In this document: positions 8,206-17,682 of the stretch, in pieces | How positions within the stretch are numbered: position 1 is the stretch's first letter | How the letters are laid out: every line of letters begins with the position of its first letter | Source of the DNA: HyVt-105 sp049975425 | Lineage (GTDB): Bacteria; Bacteroidota; Bacteroidia; Bacteroidales; VadinHA17 | Reading direction: 5' to 3' | DNA length: 64,000 bases | NCBI GenBank assembly: GCA_049975425.1 | Contig: JBNGDI010000015.1 | Span: forward strand, 1 to 64,000 | Made by a program: the position numbers and the translations under genes | The notes under the pieces: generated by a model | What the model was told of the DNA's origin: nothing | The model's database searches: none | What the model saw: the letters and a program-made list of their open reading frames with translations, nothing else

Positions 8206-8844
8206 ATGATTCATATCAGGACATTTGTATTCAATCCGTTCGGTGAAAACACCTTTGTACTGCATGACGATACCCTGGAGTGTGCTGTGGTGGACGCCGG
8301 ATGCATAGATCCCGCGGAGGAAAAAGAACTGGAACAATTTATTGAGGAGCAGAGACTGAGGCCGGTTCTCCTGCTGAATACCCACTGTCATGTGGATCAT
8401 GTGGCGGGAAATGCTTTTATGAAGCAGCGGTACGGCCTGCTGGCGCGTTGCCACGAGGCCGATGCTTTTCTTCTGAAAGATGCGGCGGCACATGCGCGCA
8501 TGTTCGGCCTGGAAACGGCAAATCCTCCGGAACCCGGTGAATTCATCCGGGAGGGTGAACGTATCAGATTCGGGGAAACAAGCCTGCAGGTGATCCATGT
8601 CCCCGGACATTCTCCGGGGGGAGTGGTCTTTTACAGTGCTGATGACCGCGTCCTGCTGGCAGGGGATGTCCTTTTCAAAGGAGGGATAGGCCGCACAGAC
8701 CTTCCCGGCGGAGACCACCGGGCCCTGCTGAAAAATATCCGTGAAAAATTGTTCACCCTACCCGAAGATACCCGGGTTTATCCCGGGCACGGACCCGCCA
8801 CCACCATTGGGGCGGAGAAAACATCGAATCCCTTTTTCGTGTGA
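8206..8844 (+). CDS. MBL-fold metallo-hydrolase (glyoxalase II-like)
   Basis: A 212-residue metallo-beta-lactamase-fold enzyme. THCHVDHVAGN carries the HxHxDH metal site, with further ligands in HVPGHSPGG, LLAGDVLFKGGIGRTDLPGG and YPGHGPATTIG. This is the short glyoxalase II/YcbL-like subgroup that hydrolyses thioesters such as S-lactoylglutathione; the natural thiol in this lineage is not evident. Operon partner of pcm. Confidence 0.88.
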   Translation: MIHIRTFVFNPFGENTFVLHDDTLECAVVDAGCIDPAEEKELEQFIEEQRLRPVLLLNTHCHVDHVAGNAFMKQRYGLLARCHEADAFLLKDAAAHARMFGLETANPPEPGEFIREGERIRFGETSLQVIHVPGHSPGGVVFYSADDRVLLAGDVLFKGGIGRTDLPGGDHRALLKNIREKLFTLPEDTRVYPGHGPATTIGAEKTSNPFFV

Positions 8845-8966
8845 ACCTATTCTTTAACATGTACACTTTATGATTTTTGTCTGCAATTTGACCGTTGTTC
8901 TTTGTTAATTTTATGCCTTTGTATATGCAGACTTGATTTCGGAAATTCATAAAAACTGATACTATT

Positions 8967-11849
8967 ATGCCCATGCAAGGATTTGTATCCCGCCATGTCG
9001 GACCCCGTGAAGAAGATATCCGGGAAATGTGCCGCGTAATCGGCGTGAAAAATACCGATGAACTGATTGACAAAACCATTCCTTCCACCATACGCCTGCG
9101 CTCACCGCTCAGCCTGCCACCGGGGATAAGTGAACACGAATATTTCCGCCGCATCAGGCAGATAGCGGCCAAAAACCGGATGTGGCGAACCTACATCGGG
9201 ATGGGGTATTACGGAACCGTTTTTCCGGCGGTGATCCAGCGGAACATACTGGAAAATCCTTCCTGGTACACCTCTTATACTCCCTATCAGGCTGAGATCA
9301 GCCAGGGACGGCTGGAAGCCCTCCTGAATTTCCAGACCGCGGTGATGGAGCTCACCGGAATGGAAATAGCAAACGCTTCACTGCTCGACGAATCAACCGC
9401 AGCAGCCGAGGCCATGATCATGCTTCATAACTCGCGCAGCCGGGAGGCTGTGAAAAAAGGAGCCAATAAATTTTTCGTCGACAATCATGTCTTTCCCCAA
9501 ACCCATGCTGTGCTTGCTACCCGTGCCGAACCTTTAGGGATAGAACTGGTTCCCGGCGATTACAGCGAAATGGCATTCGATGAGATGACTTTCGGTGTGC
9601 TGGTGCAGTATCCTGCAGCCGACGGCGAGATCCGCGATTACCGGCCCATGGTGGAGAAAGCCCGTGAAGCCGGGGTGCCTGTGGTGGTGGCAGCCGATAT
9701 CCTGAGCCTCGCCATCCTGACCCCTCCGGGGGAATGGGGGGCCGATGTGGTGGTGGGATCCACCCAGAGGCTGGGCCTGCCCATGGGATACGGAGGGCCC
9801 CATGCAGGGTATTTTGCAACGCTCGAAAAGTACAAACGCAATATTCCGGGCCGGATCATTGGGGTTACGGTAGACGCTGACGGAAACCCCGCTATGCGGA
9901 TGGCCCTGCAAACCCGTGAACAGCATATCAAGAGGGAGCGGGCAACGTCGAATATCTGCACGGCCCAGGCCTTGCTGGCTACCATGGCCGGTATGTATGC
10001 AGTGTATCACGGTCCGGATGGACTGAAGGAAATTGCCGGAAGGATTCACAGGCAAACAGCCGCACTGTGTGCTGCGCTTGAAAAAATCGGATATGTGAAC
10101 GCCCACAGGGATTATTTCGACACCCTCTGCCTGAAACTGCCGGAAGGGATGACCGTTGATCACATCCGTGAAAAAGCCCGGGAGGCCGAGATCAATTTCC
10201 GCTATATCGATCATCAAACCCTGGGTATCAGCCTGGATGAAACCACCACGGAAAAGGACCTGATTGATGTGGTGGGTGTGCTGGCCAGGGCGGCCGGAGA
10301 AATCCCCGGTGTGCAGGTGCCTCTTCCCGGGGGAATGCAGTTTTCTTCTGTACACCGGCGGAAAGGGGAATTTATGCAGCAGCCGGTGTTCCATCGGTAT
10401 CGTTCGGAAACCGAGCTGATGCGGTACATCAAAAAGCTGGAGCGGAAGGATTTCTCCCTGACCCATTCCATGATCAGCCTGGGGTCCTGTACCATGAAAT
10501 TAAATGCAGCGGTGGAACTGCTACCCCTGAGCTGGCCCGAATTCGGGAATATCCATCCCTTTGTCCCTGCAGAACAGGCCGAAGGGTATCATCAACTGTT
10601 CCGTGAACTGGGAGAAGACCTCTGCGAAATAACCGGTTTCCCGGCCATTTCTTTTCAGCCCAATTCAGGGGCTGCCGGGGAATATACCGGCCTTATGGTG
10701 ATCAGGGAGTATCATAAGAACCGGGGGGAAGGCCACCGGAATGTGGTGCTGATTCCTGCATCGGCCCACGGGACCAACCCGGCCAGTGCCGTTATGGCCG
10801 GCAGCCGGGTGGTGGTGGTCGATTGTGATGACCATGGCAATGTAAACCTGGAAAGTCTGAAAAAACTGGCGGAGGAACACCGGGAAAACCTCTCGGCTTT
10901 CATGGTAACCTATCCTTCCACCCACGGGGTGTTCGAAGAACATATCCGGGAAATGGTGAATGTGGTGCATGAGAACGGCGGACTGGTATACATGGACGGA
11001 GCCAACATGAATGCCCAGGTAGGTTTTACCAACCCGGCCGTGATCGGTGCCGACGTATGCCATCTGAACCTGCACAAGACTTTTGCCATTCCTCACGGTG
11101 GAGGCGGGCCCGGAATGGGCCCCATAGCCGTTGCAGCTCACCTGGCCGAATTCCTTCCCGGACACCCGGTGGTGAAAACCGGAGGAGAAAAAGGGATCAG
11201 GGCCATTGCCGCAGCCCCCTGGGGAAGTGCCAGCATCCTGCCCATATCCCATGCCTACATCAAATTGCTGGGAGGAGAAGGACTGACACATGTCACCCGG
11301 CTGGCTGTTTTGAATGCCAATTACCTGGCCGCCTCCCTGAAAAACATGTATAAAATCCTGTATACCGGCAAAAAGGGTTTTGTGGCCCATGAGATGATCG
11401 TCGATTGCCGGCCTTTCAAAGCACTGGCTGGTATTACCGAAACCGACATTGCCAAACGGCTGATGGACTTTGGTTTTCATGCACCCACCCTTTCTTTTCC
11501 TGTGCACGGGACCCTGATGGTTGAACCCACGGAAAGTGAATCGAAGGGGGAACTGGACCGGTTTATCACGGCTATGAAACAGATTTATGCCGAGATTATG
11601 GAAGTAAAGGACGAGAAAACGGATGCAGAGGATAATGTGCTGAAGAACGCGCCCCATACGGTTACCATGGTTTGCGCCGACGACTGGTCCCGGCCTTATT
11701 CACGGCAGAAAGCGGCTTTTCCGGCCGAATGGCTGGCTGAAAACAAATTCTGGCCTGCCGTACGGCGGGTGGATGATGCCTGGGGCGACCGCAACCTGAT
11801 GTGTTCGTGCTCGGCCATCGAAGAGGTGAAGCAGGAAAAGACGGAGTAA
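8967..11849 (+). CDS. gcvP: Glycine dehydrogenase (decarboxylating), P-protein
   Basis: A full-length 960-residue single-chain P-protein of the glycine cleavage system: it decarboxylates glycine and passes the aminomethyl group to the lipoyl arm of GcvH. Both homologous halves are present. The PLP lysine is Lys704 in HLNLHKTFAIPHGGGGPG. No other gcv gene is adjacent, but an E3 gene (lpdA) lies 46 kb away in the window. A convergent ddl follows after 19 bases. No glycine riboswitch was seen in the 122-base upstream gap. Confidence 0.95.
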   Translation: MPMQGFVSRHVGPREEDIREMCRVIGVKNTDELIDKTIPSTIRLRSPLSLPPGISEHEYFRRIRQIAAKNRMWRTYIGMGYYGTVFPAVIQRNILENPSWYTSYTPYQAEISQGRLEALLNFQTAVMELTGMEIANASLLDESTAAAEAMIMLHNSRSREAVKKGANKFFVDNHVFPQTHAVLATRAEPLGIELVPGDYSEMAFDEMTFGVLVQYPAADGEIRDYRPMVEKAREAGVPVVVAADILSLAILTPPGEWGADVVVGSTQRLGLPMGYGGPHAGYFATLEKYKRNIPGRIIGVTVDADGNPAMRMALQTREQHIKRERATSNICTAQALLATMAGMYAVYHGPDGLKEIAGRIHRQTAALCAALEKIGYVNAHRDYFDTLCLKLPEGMTVDHIREKAREAEINFRYIDHQTLGISLDETTTEKDLIDVVGVLARAAGEIPGVQVPLPGGMQFSSVHRRKGEFMQQPVFHRYRSETELMRYIKKLERKDFSLTHSMISLGSCTMKLNAAVELLPLSWPEFGNIHPFVPAEQAEGYHQLFRELGEDLCEITGFPAISFQPNSGAAGEYTGLMVIREYHKNRGEGHRNVVLIPASAHGTNPASAVMAGSRVVVVDCDDHGNVNLESLKKLAEEHRENLSAFMVTYPSTHGVFEEHIREMVNVVHENGGLVYMDGANMNAQVGFTNPAVIGADVCHLNLHKTFAIPHGGGGPGMGPIAVAAHLAEFLPGHPVVKTGGEKGIRAIAAAPWGSASILPISHAYIKLLGGEGLTHVTRLAVLNANYLAASLKNMYKILYTGKKGFVAHEMIVDCRPFKALAGITETDIAKRLMDFGFHAPTLSFPVHGTLMVEPTESESKGELDRFITAMKQIYAEIMEVKDEKTDAEDNVLKNAPHTVTMVCADDWSRPYSRQKAAFPAEWLAENKFWPAVRRVDDAWGDRNLMCSCSAIEEVKQEKTE

Positions 11850-11868
11850 GAAAAGGCAGGGTTTTTCT

Positions 11869-12864
11869 TCAGGAAAGGGAGTGTTTCCTCCGGATACAAT
11901 CCTCAACCATTTCCCCGAAAATCCGGCCGGGTTCCAGCCCGGCGGCCCTGATCATTTTGGGGACAATGCTTTCGGCACTCAGCCCGGGGATAGTATTGAC
12001 TTCCATGAACCAGATCTCTTCGGGGGTCCATATATAGTCGATCCTGACGAGTCCCCGGCAATTGAGCAGAGAATAGATGCGTGAGGACATTTCCTGGCAC
12101 CTGCGGGCTACTTCATCCGGAATCCGGGCGGGAACGATTTCATCGGCCATGCCCGGAGTGTATTTGGCCTCAAAATCAAAGAAGTCGTTTTTACTGACAA
12201 TCTGGCAAACAGGGAGAATATAGTCTTTTTCCATGGTTTTCATCAGCCCGCAGGTAATCTCCGTCCCCTCCAAAAAGGTTTCCACCAGGGCTATGTCGTC
12301 TTCCCCGAATGCTTTTTCAAGAGCCGCAGGAAGATCTCCGGACCGGGTTACCTTGCTGATCCCGAAACTGCTTCCCCCTTCGTTGGGTTTGACAAAACAG
12401 GGTAAGTCCACTTCACTGAGCAGATCTTCTGCACGATAGAAGTTGCCTTTTTGCACCTGTACCGTTCTGGCATACCGGAAACCGAAAGGAGCCAGGAACT
12501 GTTTGCAGGCCATTTTGTTAAACGTCAGGGCGGAAGCCAGCCTGCCGCTGCAGGTATAGGGGATGTTCAGCATATCCAGGTACCCCTCGAGCTGCCCGTC
12601 TTCCCCCGGTGCCCCGTGGATGGCTATGAAGGCGGCATCGAATTGTATTTTCTTCCCTTCGTGAAGGATGCTGAAGTCGTTCTTATCCACCGGCGAAGGT
12701 TCCCCGGTGGCGGGATGATACATCCATTGTTCGCGGGTGATCAGAATGGGGAACACATCATACCGTGTTGAATCCAGGGCCCGGGCAATCTGCTTTGAAC
12801 TGTTCAGCGATATCTGGTATTCCTGGGAATAGCCTCCGGTGACCAGCGCGATTTTTTTCTTCAT
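11869..12864 (-). CDS. ddl: D-alanine--D-alanine ligase
   Basis: A 331-residue ATP-grasp ligase that makes the D-Ala-D-Ala dipeptide for peptidoglycan. It shows the N-terminal VTGGYSQEYQISL glycine/serine loop, AFIAIHGAPGEDGQLEGYL, the KPNEGGSSFGI phosphate-binding region and the C-terminal MEVNTIPGLS metal site. The start at 12864 follows a rare strong Shine-Dalgarno-like AAGGAGG (12869-12875), unusual in this window. Last gene of the leftward PASTA-T9SS-rluD-ddl run. murF-alr, the next step's enzyme with its D-Ala supplier, is 21 kb away. Confidence 0.93.
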   Translation of the reverse strand: MKKKIALVTGGYSQEYQISLNSSKQIARALDSTRYDVFPILITREQWMYHPATGEPSPVDKNDFSILHEGKKIQFDAAFIAIHGAPGEDGQLEGYLDMLNIPYTCSGRLASALTFNKMACKQFLAPFGFRYARTVQVQKGNFYRAEDLLSEVDLPCFVKPNEGGSSFGISKVTRSGDLPAALEKAFGEDDIALVETFLEGTEITCGLMKTMEKDYILPVCQIVSKNDFFDFEAKYTPGMADEIVPARIPDEVARRCQEMSSRIYSLLNCRGLVRIDYIWTPEEIWFMEVNTIPGLSAESIVPKMIRAAGLEPGRIFGEMVEDCIRRKHSLS

Positions 12865-12868
12865 ACAA

Positions 12869-12875
12869 CCTCCTT
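12869..12875 (-). promoter_or_regulatory. Strong Shine-Dalgarno before ddl
   Basis: On the minus strand AAGGAGG lies four bases before the ddl ATG. Most genes here have no such sequence, as expected for Bacteroidota, so this one stands out and fixes the start. It lies just past the rluD stop. Confidence 0.55.
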
Positions 12876-12892
12876 CAGGGGCAAAATTACAA

Positions 12893-13954
12893 TTAAATCG
12901 TATCATCCTGCCTGCCCGAAAGATATTTTCTCCATTTGCCAATCACCTGCTGCATGTCGTCCGGAAGTTCCGAATCAAATGCCATTCTCCGGCTTGTGAC
13001 CGGATGGTCGAAGGCCAGAGAGCGGGCATGCAGGGCCTGGCGGGGGAGGATGCGGAAGCAGTTCTCGATAAATTGCTTGTATTTGCTGAAGGTTGTCCCT
13101 TTCAGAATGCGGTCGCCTCCGTAAACCGGGTCGTTGAACAGGGGGTGTCGGATGTGCTGAAAATGGACCCGGATCTGGTGTGTCCGGCCGGTTTCCAGCT
13201 TGCATTCCACCAGGCTCACATACCCCAGTTTCTCGGTTACACGGTAATGGGTAACGGCCGGTTTCCCTTCGGAGCCATCGGGGAAAACGTGCATGCGGAT
13301 GCGGTCTTTCGGATTCCTGCCGATGTTTCCTTCAATGGTCCCTTCCTCCGGATCGGGAATGCCCCACACCAGTGCGATGTACTTCCGGTCGGTTGTCCGG
13401 TTGTAAAACTGGCGGGCCAGGTGGTTCAGGGCAATCTCCGTTTTGGCCACCACCATGATGCCGGTGGTATACCGGTCGAGCCGGTGTACCAGACCCGGAC
13501 GCAGTTCGCCCGGTTTAAACAGCGGGGCATCCTGCAGATGATAGGCAAGGGCATGCACCAGGGTGCCACTGTAATTCCCGTGACCCGGGTGCACCACCAT
13601 ACCTGCCTCCTTGTTGATCACGATCAGGTGCTCGTCCTCGTACACGATGTCCAGAGGGATATTTTCCGGGACAATCTCGCGGTCCACCGGAGGGTAGGCC
13701 AGCACAATGCTGATGACATCTCCCGGCTTGACTTTATAATTTGGTTTTACGGGCTGGTTGTTCACCAGAATATTCCCTGCCTGGGCAGCTGCCTGGATAC
13801 GGCTCCGTGAGGTGTTCTGCATCCGGTTAGTGAGGAATTTGTCAATCCGGAGCAGTGCCTGGCCCGGGTCTGCCTCAAAACGGTAATGTTCATACAGGTC
13901 CTGGGAATCGTCCCACGTCTCTTCCGAATGATTCCGGTTAGTCAAACCATTCAC
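12893..13954 (-). CDS. rluD: RluA/RluD-family pseudouridine synthase
   Basis: A 353-residue enzyme with an N-terminal S4 RNA-binding domain (about residues 30-85) and the catalytic RluA domain with HRLDRYTTGIMVVAK, where the Asp of HRLD is the nucleophile. It converts uridines in 23S rRNA (RluD sites in E. coli) to pseudouridine. The start is a GTG that overlaps the TAG of the T9SS cargo gene by one base. The exact rRNA target is inferred from family. Confidence 0.88.
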   Translation of the reverse strand: MNGLTNRNHSEETWDDSQDLYEHYRFEADPGQALLRIDKFLTNRMQNTSRSRIQAAAQAGNILVNNQPVKPNYKVKPGDVISIVLAYPPVDREIVPENIPLDIVYEDEHLIVINKEAGMVVHPGHGNYSGTLVHALAYHLQDAPLFKPGELRPGLVHRLDRYTTGIMVVAKTEIALNHLARQFYNRTTDRKYIALVWGIPDPEEGTIEGNIGRNPKDRIRMHVFPDGSEGKPAVTHYRVTEKLGYVSLVECKLETGRTHQIRVHFQHIRHPLFNDPVYGGDRILKGTTFSKYKQFIENCFRILPRQALHARSLAFDHPVTSRRMAFDSELPDDMQQVIGKWRKYLSGRQDDTI

Positions 13955-15807
13955 TATTTTATGATCATGAATTTATGATTTTCTATCCGGTTGTTATCCC
14001 TTTCTACCATCAGAAAATAAAATCCGGCAGGAAAAGAGGACAGGTCAATCCGGTCGGGGATTTCTGTGTACATCCGAATGATCTGGCCCTGGCTGTTGAT
14101 GAGGGTGATCCTCCTGATTTGTTCGTGAATCTGTCCCGGTATGTGAAGGGTAATGTATGCATCGGCCGGATTGGGATACAGAGTGATGAGCGGTTCTTCC
14201 GACAGATGGGGGTTTCCTGAAACAAGGGGCGAACCGAGAATGGGCCGAACCATGAGGGATAAGTTTAGGGAGGTGTTTTTCCATTCCCCGCTTCCGGGAG
14301 CATAATAAAACAGGTGTTGTGACCGGTCGCGGTTCAGGTCGGCTCCGATATTGAGACCCTGGTCGGTTGACTGAATATATCCCACGTAGAAGTTGCCCGA
14401 TACTTCCACTGGTTCTTCAAGAGGGATGGTGTGGAAACCGAGCAGTTTTTCCTTCGTTTCGGGAACAGTACATTCCTGTGAGTAGATCAGGTTCCCCGGG
14501 AATCCGTCCTGATCGTCCCATACGGCCAGTGTAAAAGGATCCTGGCCGGATCCCTGGTAGGTGGAATTGAACAGGATATCCACAGCCCGCAGGGAGTCGG
14601 TGAGATAGGTTTTATAACGCAAAGCCACCATGGCTCCCGCCATTCCCTCCCCGTTTACCAGGTAACCGCTTTCCGGGGAGCCGTCGTCATAGGAATAATA
14701 ATTATTAAATCGCTGATAATACCTGATGGTGTCGTTTCCTCTGAAATCAAGCGGATCGGTGTTCAGGTAACTTTTCACCTCGAAAAGGGCGCTGTCGGTT
14801 GCAGGGGAAGAAAAGGTGTACACCAGTTTCGAACCGTATTTTATTACCTCCTGGGCTTCAATATTGTCGGCACCGCCGCTGTAGTAATAAACCTGACTTT
14901 GATCCAGGGAGTCGCGTATTTTGAAATAGCGGGTAACGTTGGTGAGTGTGCCGTTGTTCCGGTAGGTGATGTATATGCTGTCGTACATTTCCTGTAACCG
15001 GGCGGCCGACCAGTGGTGCCATGGGATGGCTTCATAATTCACCAGCAGGGAGTGCAGGGGTTCCACAAAAGCCACATCGCGGTACACCGTATCGTTCTCT
15101 GAGCGGTCTTTGTCAAGGAAGATGTAATCCAGGTGCCAGATATCCTGGTTTCCGGCCATGCCTTCCAGACCGGGAGGAACCAGGATGCTGGCATAATTTC
15201 TGAAACGGAACTGGAATCCTTTGACCAGGAACCGTGGATCATCCACCGGAAGAATTACGTGGTGGAAGGTATCTGATTCGAATCCCGGCGTACTCCACAC
15301 CTTCTCCCATTCGGGTACCAGCGGCGACCTGAATTCGAGCAGCAGGCTATCCTGTGACTCCGGGGGATTGACCCTTCCACCCGGCTGGTAAAAGAAACTG
15401 AGGAATACTCCCGATCCCGCCGGCAGATCAAGATTGATGGGTGCAGACGTGAGCGATTCGGCCATAAAAGGGGTGGTGGTGGCATAGGGATAAACCGTGC
15501 CGGCGGAATCAAGCACATCCAGGCTTGCCACTCCAATACTGACCATCTGGAGTGCCATTTCGGAATTAATGTAGGCTCCCATGTCTAACCATTTGGTCTG
15601 GTCGGGATATACGCCCGGTATGGAAAAATCGTCGAAAAAAGGAAGCTCCAGGGTATCCCGGGTGGTGATTTCCTTTTTTTCCTGCAGGAAACGGGCCTTC
15701 TGCTGATACAGAACGGGGTTGAATCCGAACAGGGTAAGATTTTCCTGGGCTGACAGTTCCAGACCGAAAAGAAACAGCAGGGTACTATGGATCCATATTT
15801 TCTTCAT
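13954..15807 (-). CDS. Secreted protein with type IX sorting domain
   Basis: A 617-residue secreted protein with a signal peptide (about residues 1-20) and a C-terminal region starting near ITLYPNPADAYITLHI that matches the type A T9SS sorting domain, ending GFYFLMVERDNNR...FMIIK. The large middle is beta-rich and not recognised. It overlaps the PASTA gene upstream by 23 bases and rluD downstream by one, so it is locked into a cell-envelope operon, unusual for a cargo protein. Export across the outer membrane by T9SS is inferred from the domain. Confidence 0.82.
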   Translation of the reverse strand: MKKIWIHSTLLFLFGLELSAQENLTLFGFNPVLYQQKARFLQEKKEITTRDTLELPFFDDFSIPGVYPDQTKWLDMGAYINSEMALQMVSIGVASLDVLDSAGTVYPYATTTPFMAESLTSAPINLDLPAGSGVFLSFFYQPGGRVNPPESQDSLLLEFRSPLVPEWEKVWSTPGFESDTFHHVILPVDDPRFLVKGFQFRFRNYASILVPPGLEGMAGNQDIWHLDYIFLDKDRSENDTVYRDVAFVEPLHSLLVNYEAIPWHHWSAARLQEMYDSIYITYRNNGTLTNVTRYFKIRDSLDQSQVYYYSGGADNIEAQEVIKYGSKLVYTFSSPATDSALFEVKSYLNTDPLDFRGNDTIRYYQRFNNYYSYDDGSPESGYLVNGEGMAGAMVALRYKTYLTDSLRAVDILFNSTYQGSGQDPFTLAVWDDQDGFPGNLIYSQECTVPETKEKLLGFHTIPLEEPVEVSGNFYVGYIQSTDQGLNIGADLNRDRSQHLFYYAPGSGEWKNTSLNLSLMVRPILGSPLVSGNPHLSEEPLITLYPNPADAYITLHIPGQIHEQIRRITLINSQGQIIRMYTEIPDRIDLSSFPAGFYFLMVERDNNRIENHKFMIIK

Positions 15808-16627
15808 TTCCCGGCGGGAGGTTTAGGTCGAGGGTGTCTTTCCCGGGCAGCAACAGCGAATCGAGGGTAAGCCAAACATAAACTGGAGTGCCCAGCTGCA
15901 CCTGATTTTCCTCGGTGTGTACCGGAACCTGTTTCCACACAAAGGCCTGCAGGGAGTCTTTCAGGGTTTCCACTGTTTCGTCGAACGTTACGGCGCCCAG
16001 GTTGAGTGAAGCATTCAGGATTCTACGTTTTGCCTCCTCGAGCCTAAGGGCGATCAGGTCGGGGGGTATGGTTTTTCTGTTGCTGAGCCCCTGTCCCAGG
16101 TCGAGGTCAATGGCCGAGCCTTTGACCACGTTTTTCCCGGGCTGAATTTCCTGCCCATTATATTTGATCCGCAAAACATTGTTGATGGCTATGTCGGGAT
16201 AATAGTTCAGCTTTCCCACCATCAGCCCGTTGTTTTCCAGAATGGCCCGGGCCTGCCTCAGGCTGTTGCCGATAATATTCGGAACGGCCACCGAGTCGGG
16301 CAATACGGCATTCATGGTAAGGAAAATTTTCCTGTCTTTTTTCACACGGGTACCGGGGCGTGGATTTTGTTCGTACACGGTGCCCCTGGGAACCAGGTCG
16401 GTATAGGCGCTGTCGAATACCACATACCGCATTTTATTTTTTTTTACGATCTCTTCCACCTCATCCAGGGTAAGGGCGGTAAGGTCGGGTACAGGTCGCG
16501 ATTTTCCGTGGTAAGTATACAGGTGCAGCCAGAGGAGGGTGCCCAGTACAATGACCACGGCCGCAATAACGGCGAAAAGAAGATGTTTCAGGAAGATCCT
16601 GCTGAAAATGAACTGACGGAATTTCAT
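15785..16627 (-). CDS. Membrane-anchored PASTA-repeat protein
   Basis: A 280-residue protein with one membrane segment (about residues 14-34) and about three PASTA domains (starting near 47, 115 and 187) in its periplasmic part, including VPNIIGNSLRQARAILENNGL. PASTA domains bind peptidoglycan or muropeptides. Unlike PASTA kinases of Gram-positives there is no kinase domain. First gene of the run leading to ddl, consistent with a wall-related role. Confidence 0.82.
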   Translation of the reverse strand: MKFRQFIFSRIFLKHLLFAVIAAVVIVLGTLLWLHLYTYHGKSRPVPDLTALTLDEVEEIVKKNKMRYVVFDSAYTDLVPRGTVYEQNPRPGTRVKKDRKIFLTMNAVLPDSVAVPNIIGNSLRQARAILENNGLMVGKLNYYPDIAINNVLRIKYNGQEIQPGKNVVKGSAIDLDLGQGLSNRKTIPPDLIALRLEEAKRRILNASLNLGAVTFDETVETLKDSLQAFVWKQVPVHTEENQVQLGTPVYVWLTLDSLLLPGKDTLDLNLPPGNEENMDP

Positions 16628-16733
16628 AACCGCTGGCGGGAGTTTTTTCAGTTTCTTTATATGAACGTGGGAACAAAGATAAAATTATCTGTTGTTTAAC
16701 CGGAGGTGCGGGAGGATGAAAATATTTGCAAAA

Positions 16734-16762
16734 AAAAAGTAAAGGGGGTTCCTTTACTTTTT
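16734..16762 (-). terminator. Intrinsic terminator after rpmH
   Basis: A 12-bp stem (16734-16745 with 16751-16762) around a GGGTT loop. On the minus strand it is followed by a T-rich tail, so it ends the rpmH transcript and separates it from the PASTA operon. Confidence 0.8.
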
Positions 16763-16787
16763 CAGGGTGATTTTATGGAAAAACCGG

Positions 16788-16946
16788 TTAAAGTTTATGT
16801 CGGGGTTCGTCGCTGACCGACAGCTTCTTTCTTCCTTTGGCACGCCTTGAGGCCAGTATTTTTCTGCCGTTGGCGGTAGCCATCCTGTTACGGAAACCGT
16901 GCTTGTTCCTTCTCTTTCTCCGTGAGGGCTGAAATGTCCTTTTCAT
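16788..16946 (-). CDS. rpmH: 50S ribosomal protein L34
   Basis: A 52-residue, very basic protein beginning MKRTFQPSRRKRRNKHGFR and containing MATANGRKILASRRAKGRKK, the classic L34 sequence. The C-terminus (LSVSDEPRHKL) is slightly longer than in E. coli. It lies downstream of rsmG on the same strand; rnpA, its usual neighbour in many bacteria, is absent. Confidence 0.95.
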   Translation of the reverse strand: MKRTFQPSRRKRRNKHGFRNRMATANGRKILASRRAKGRKKLSVSDEPRHKL

Positions 16947-17025
16947 GGTGTGTCGGCTTTGTGTTTTTCAAATAAGACTGCAAAAGTAATGTTTTTTCCG
17001 ATAAACCAAAAATACCCTTCTGAAA

Positions 17026-17664
17026 TTATGCCTTGTATAAAACATGGTAAGGCAGGTAAATGAGTTTTTTGGTTTTGAACCAGGTTTCTTCCAGCTTTTC
17101 ATTCAACGCATGTATGCTGGCCGCACGGTAGTATCTTCCCAGTTCCTTTTCCAGGTCCCCCCCCTTCAGGTAAAGGATACCGTGGGCGGTGCCGTTTTTT
17201 TCCCCGGGGGCCAGCAGGTGGTTGAAGAGTTTTACAAAACGGGGGAATGCCATTACAGCCCGGCTGGTTATGAAATCGAAAGTATTGTCCAGTGTTTCTG
17301 CCCGGGCAGCCAGTGGTTTCACGTTTTTCAGCTTCAGCCGGCCTGTAATTTCCCGTAAAGCCCTGATTTTTTTACTTACCGAATCAACCAGGGTGAATTG
17401 TACTTCGGGGAAATAAATGGCCAGGGGTATCCCCGGGAATCCCCCTCCCGTACCGATGTCGATAACCCTGGTCCCCGGAATGAAAGGATAATAGAGGGCA
17501 ATGGAAAGAGAATGCAGTATGTGCCTTTCGGTGAGGTTTTCACTGTCTTTTCTGGAGATCAGATTGACACGCTGGTTCCATTCCAGAAAAAGATCCCTGA
17601 AACGCTCAAGCTGACCGATGGTTTCCGAAGAAATTCCCGGGAAATAGCATGTTAGTCTTTCCAT
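17026..17664 (-). CDS. rsmG: 16S rRNA (guanine-527 N7) methyltransferase
   Basis: A 212-residue SAM methyltransferase that modifies G527 of 16S rRNA. VIDIGTGGGFPGIPLAI is the SAM motif, preceded by the typical NLISRKDSENLTERHILHSLS block, and ITSRAVMAFPRFV is conserved. Loss of this enzyme gives low-level streptomycin resistance in other bacteria. It follows the ECF sigma gene after 18 bases and precedes rpmH. Confidence 0.92.
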   Translation of the reverse strand: MERLTCYFPGISSETIGQLERFRDLFLEWNQRVNLISRKDSENLTERHILHSLSIALYYPFIPGTRVIDIGTGGGFPGIPLAIYFPEVQFTLVDSVSKKIRALREITGRLKLKNVKPLAARAETLDNTFDFITSRAVMAFPRFVKLFNHLLAPGEKNGTAHGILYLKGGDLEKELGRYYRAASIHALNEKLEETWFKTKKLIYLPYHVLYKA

Positions 17665-17682
17665 AAGAAAAACAGGGCTTGA

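Noticed and set aside
8845..8966. Glycine riboswitch before gcvP
   Set aside because: The 122-base gap is AT-rich and lacks the conserved GGAGAG-like blocks.
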